From an uncultured Rhodanobacter sp. (GTDB taxonomy: Bacteria > Pseudomonadota > Gammaproteobacteria > Xanthomonadales > Rhodanobacteraceae): a stretch of 6,051 nucleotides of DNA. How positions within the stretch are numbered: position 1 is the first letter of the stretch; each line of letters starts with the position of its first letter. Below are positions 6,039-6,051 of the stretch, piece by piece. The DNA is taken from positions 1-6,051 of the forward strand of contig CAIKJM010000583.1 of NCBI GenBank assembly GCA_903827735.1, read 5' to 3'. The position numbers were made by a program, and so were the translations under genes. The notes below the pieces were generated by a model, which saw only the letters and a list, made by a program, of their open reading frames with translations, was not told the origin of the DNA and searched no databases.

Positions 6039-6051
6039 ACGCTCACAGGAC

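Noticed and set aside
1..6051. CRISPR array, tRNA, rRNA or insertion sequence ends.
   Set aside because: I read both strands for regularly spaced repeats, cloverleaf-like sequence and long terminal inverted repeats and found none.

Overview
The window looks like a defence locus from a GC-rich bacterium, most likely a proteobacterium. That placement is an inference from the roughly 60-65% G+C of the coding sequence and the style of the proteins; there is no rRNA or other marker gene to fix the taxon. It holds one complete three-gene operon on the + strand, flanked by the end of an unrelated gene on the left and a small gene of unknown function on the right (- strand).

Layout. Positions 3-275 carry the last 90 codons of a gene I cannot identify with confidence. 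A gap of 111 bases (276-386) probably holds the operon promoter. Then follow: (1) mod, 387-2243, a beta-class DNA methyltransferase of a type III restriction-modification system; (2) a 132-residue HEPN protein of the HI0074/HepT type, GTG start at 2246, two bases after the mod stop; (3) a 1005-residue ORF from a GTG at 2641, overlapping the HEPN gene by 4 bases. This last protein begins with a complete minimal nucleotidyltransferase (MNT) domain and continues without a break into a type III restriction subunit (Res), with SF2 helicase/translocase motifs and a C-terminal PD-(D/E)XK nuclease. From 5659 to 5817 there is no gene, only weak hairpins. At 5818-6027 (- strand) lies a 69-residue ORF with a good ribosome binding site.

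How the genes work together. Mod and Res make a type III restriction-modification enzyme: Mod methylates adenine in an asymmetric site, and Mod plus Res translocate on and cut unmodified DNA. The HEPN gene and the MNT domain match the two halves of a HepT/MntA (type VII) toxin-antitoxin pair. The HEPN protein has the R-x4-H-x-Y motif (RNDSTHEY) and the MNT domain has the GS-x10-D-x-D motif. In that family the MNT enzyme silences the HEPN RNase by adding AMP to the motif tyrosine.

The notable point is that the antitoxin enzyme is fused to the restriction subunit, and the toxin is encoded between mod and res. My inference is that this ties toxin control to the presence or state of Res. It could act as an addiction guard for the restriction system, or as a back-up abortive-infection response when a phage disables Res. 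A second notable point is that the target-recognition part of mod is much richer in A+T than the rest of the gene, as expected if this domain was exchanged by recombination.
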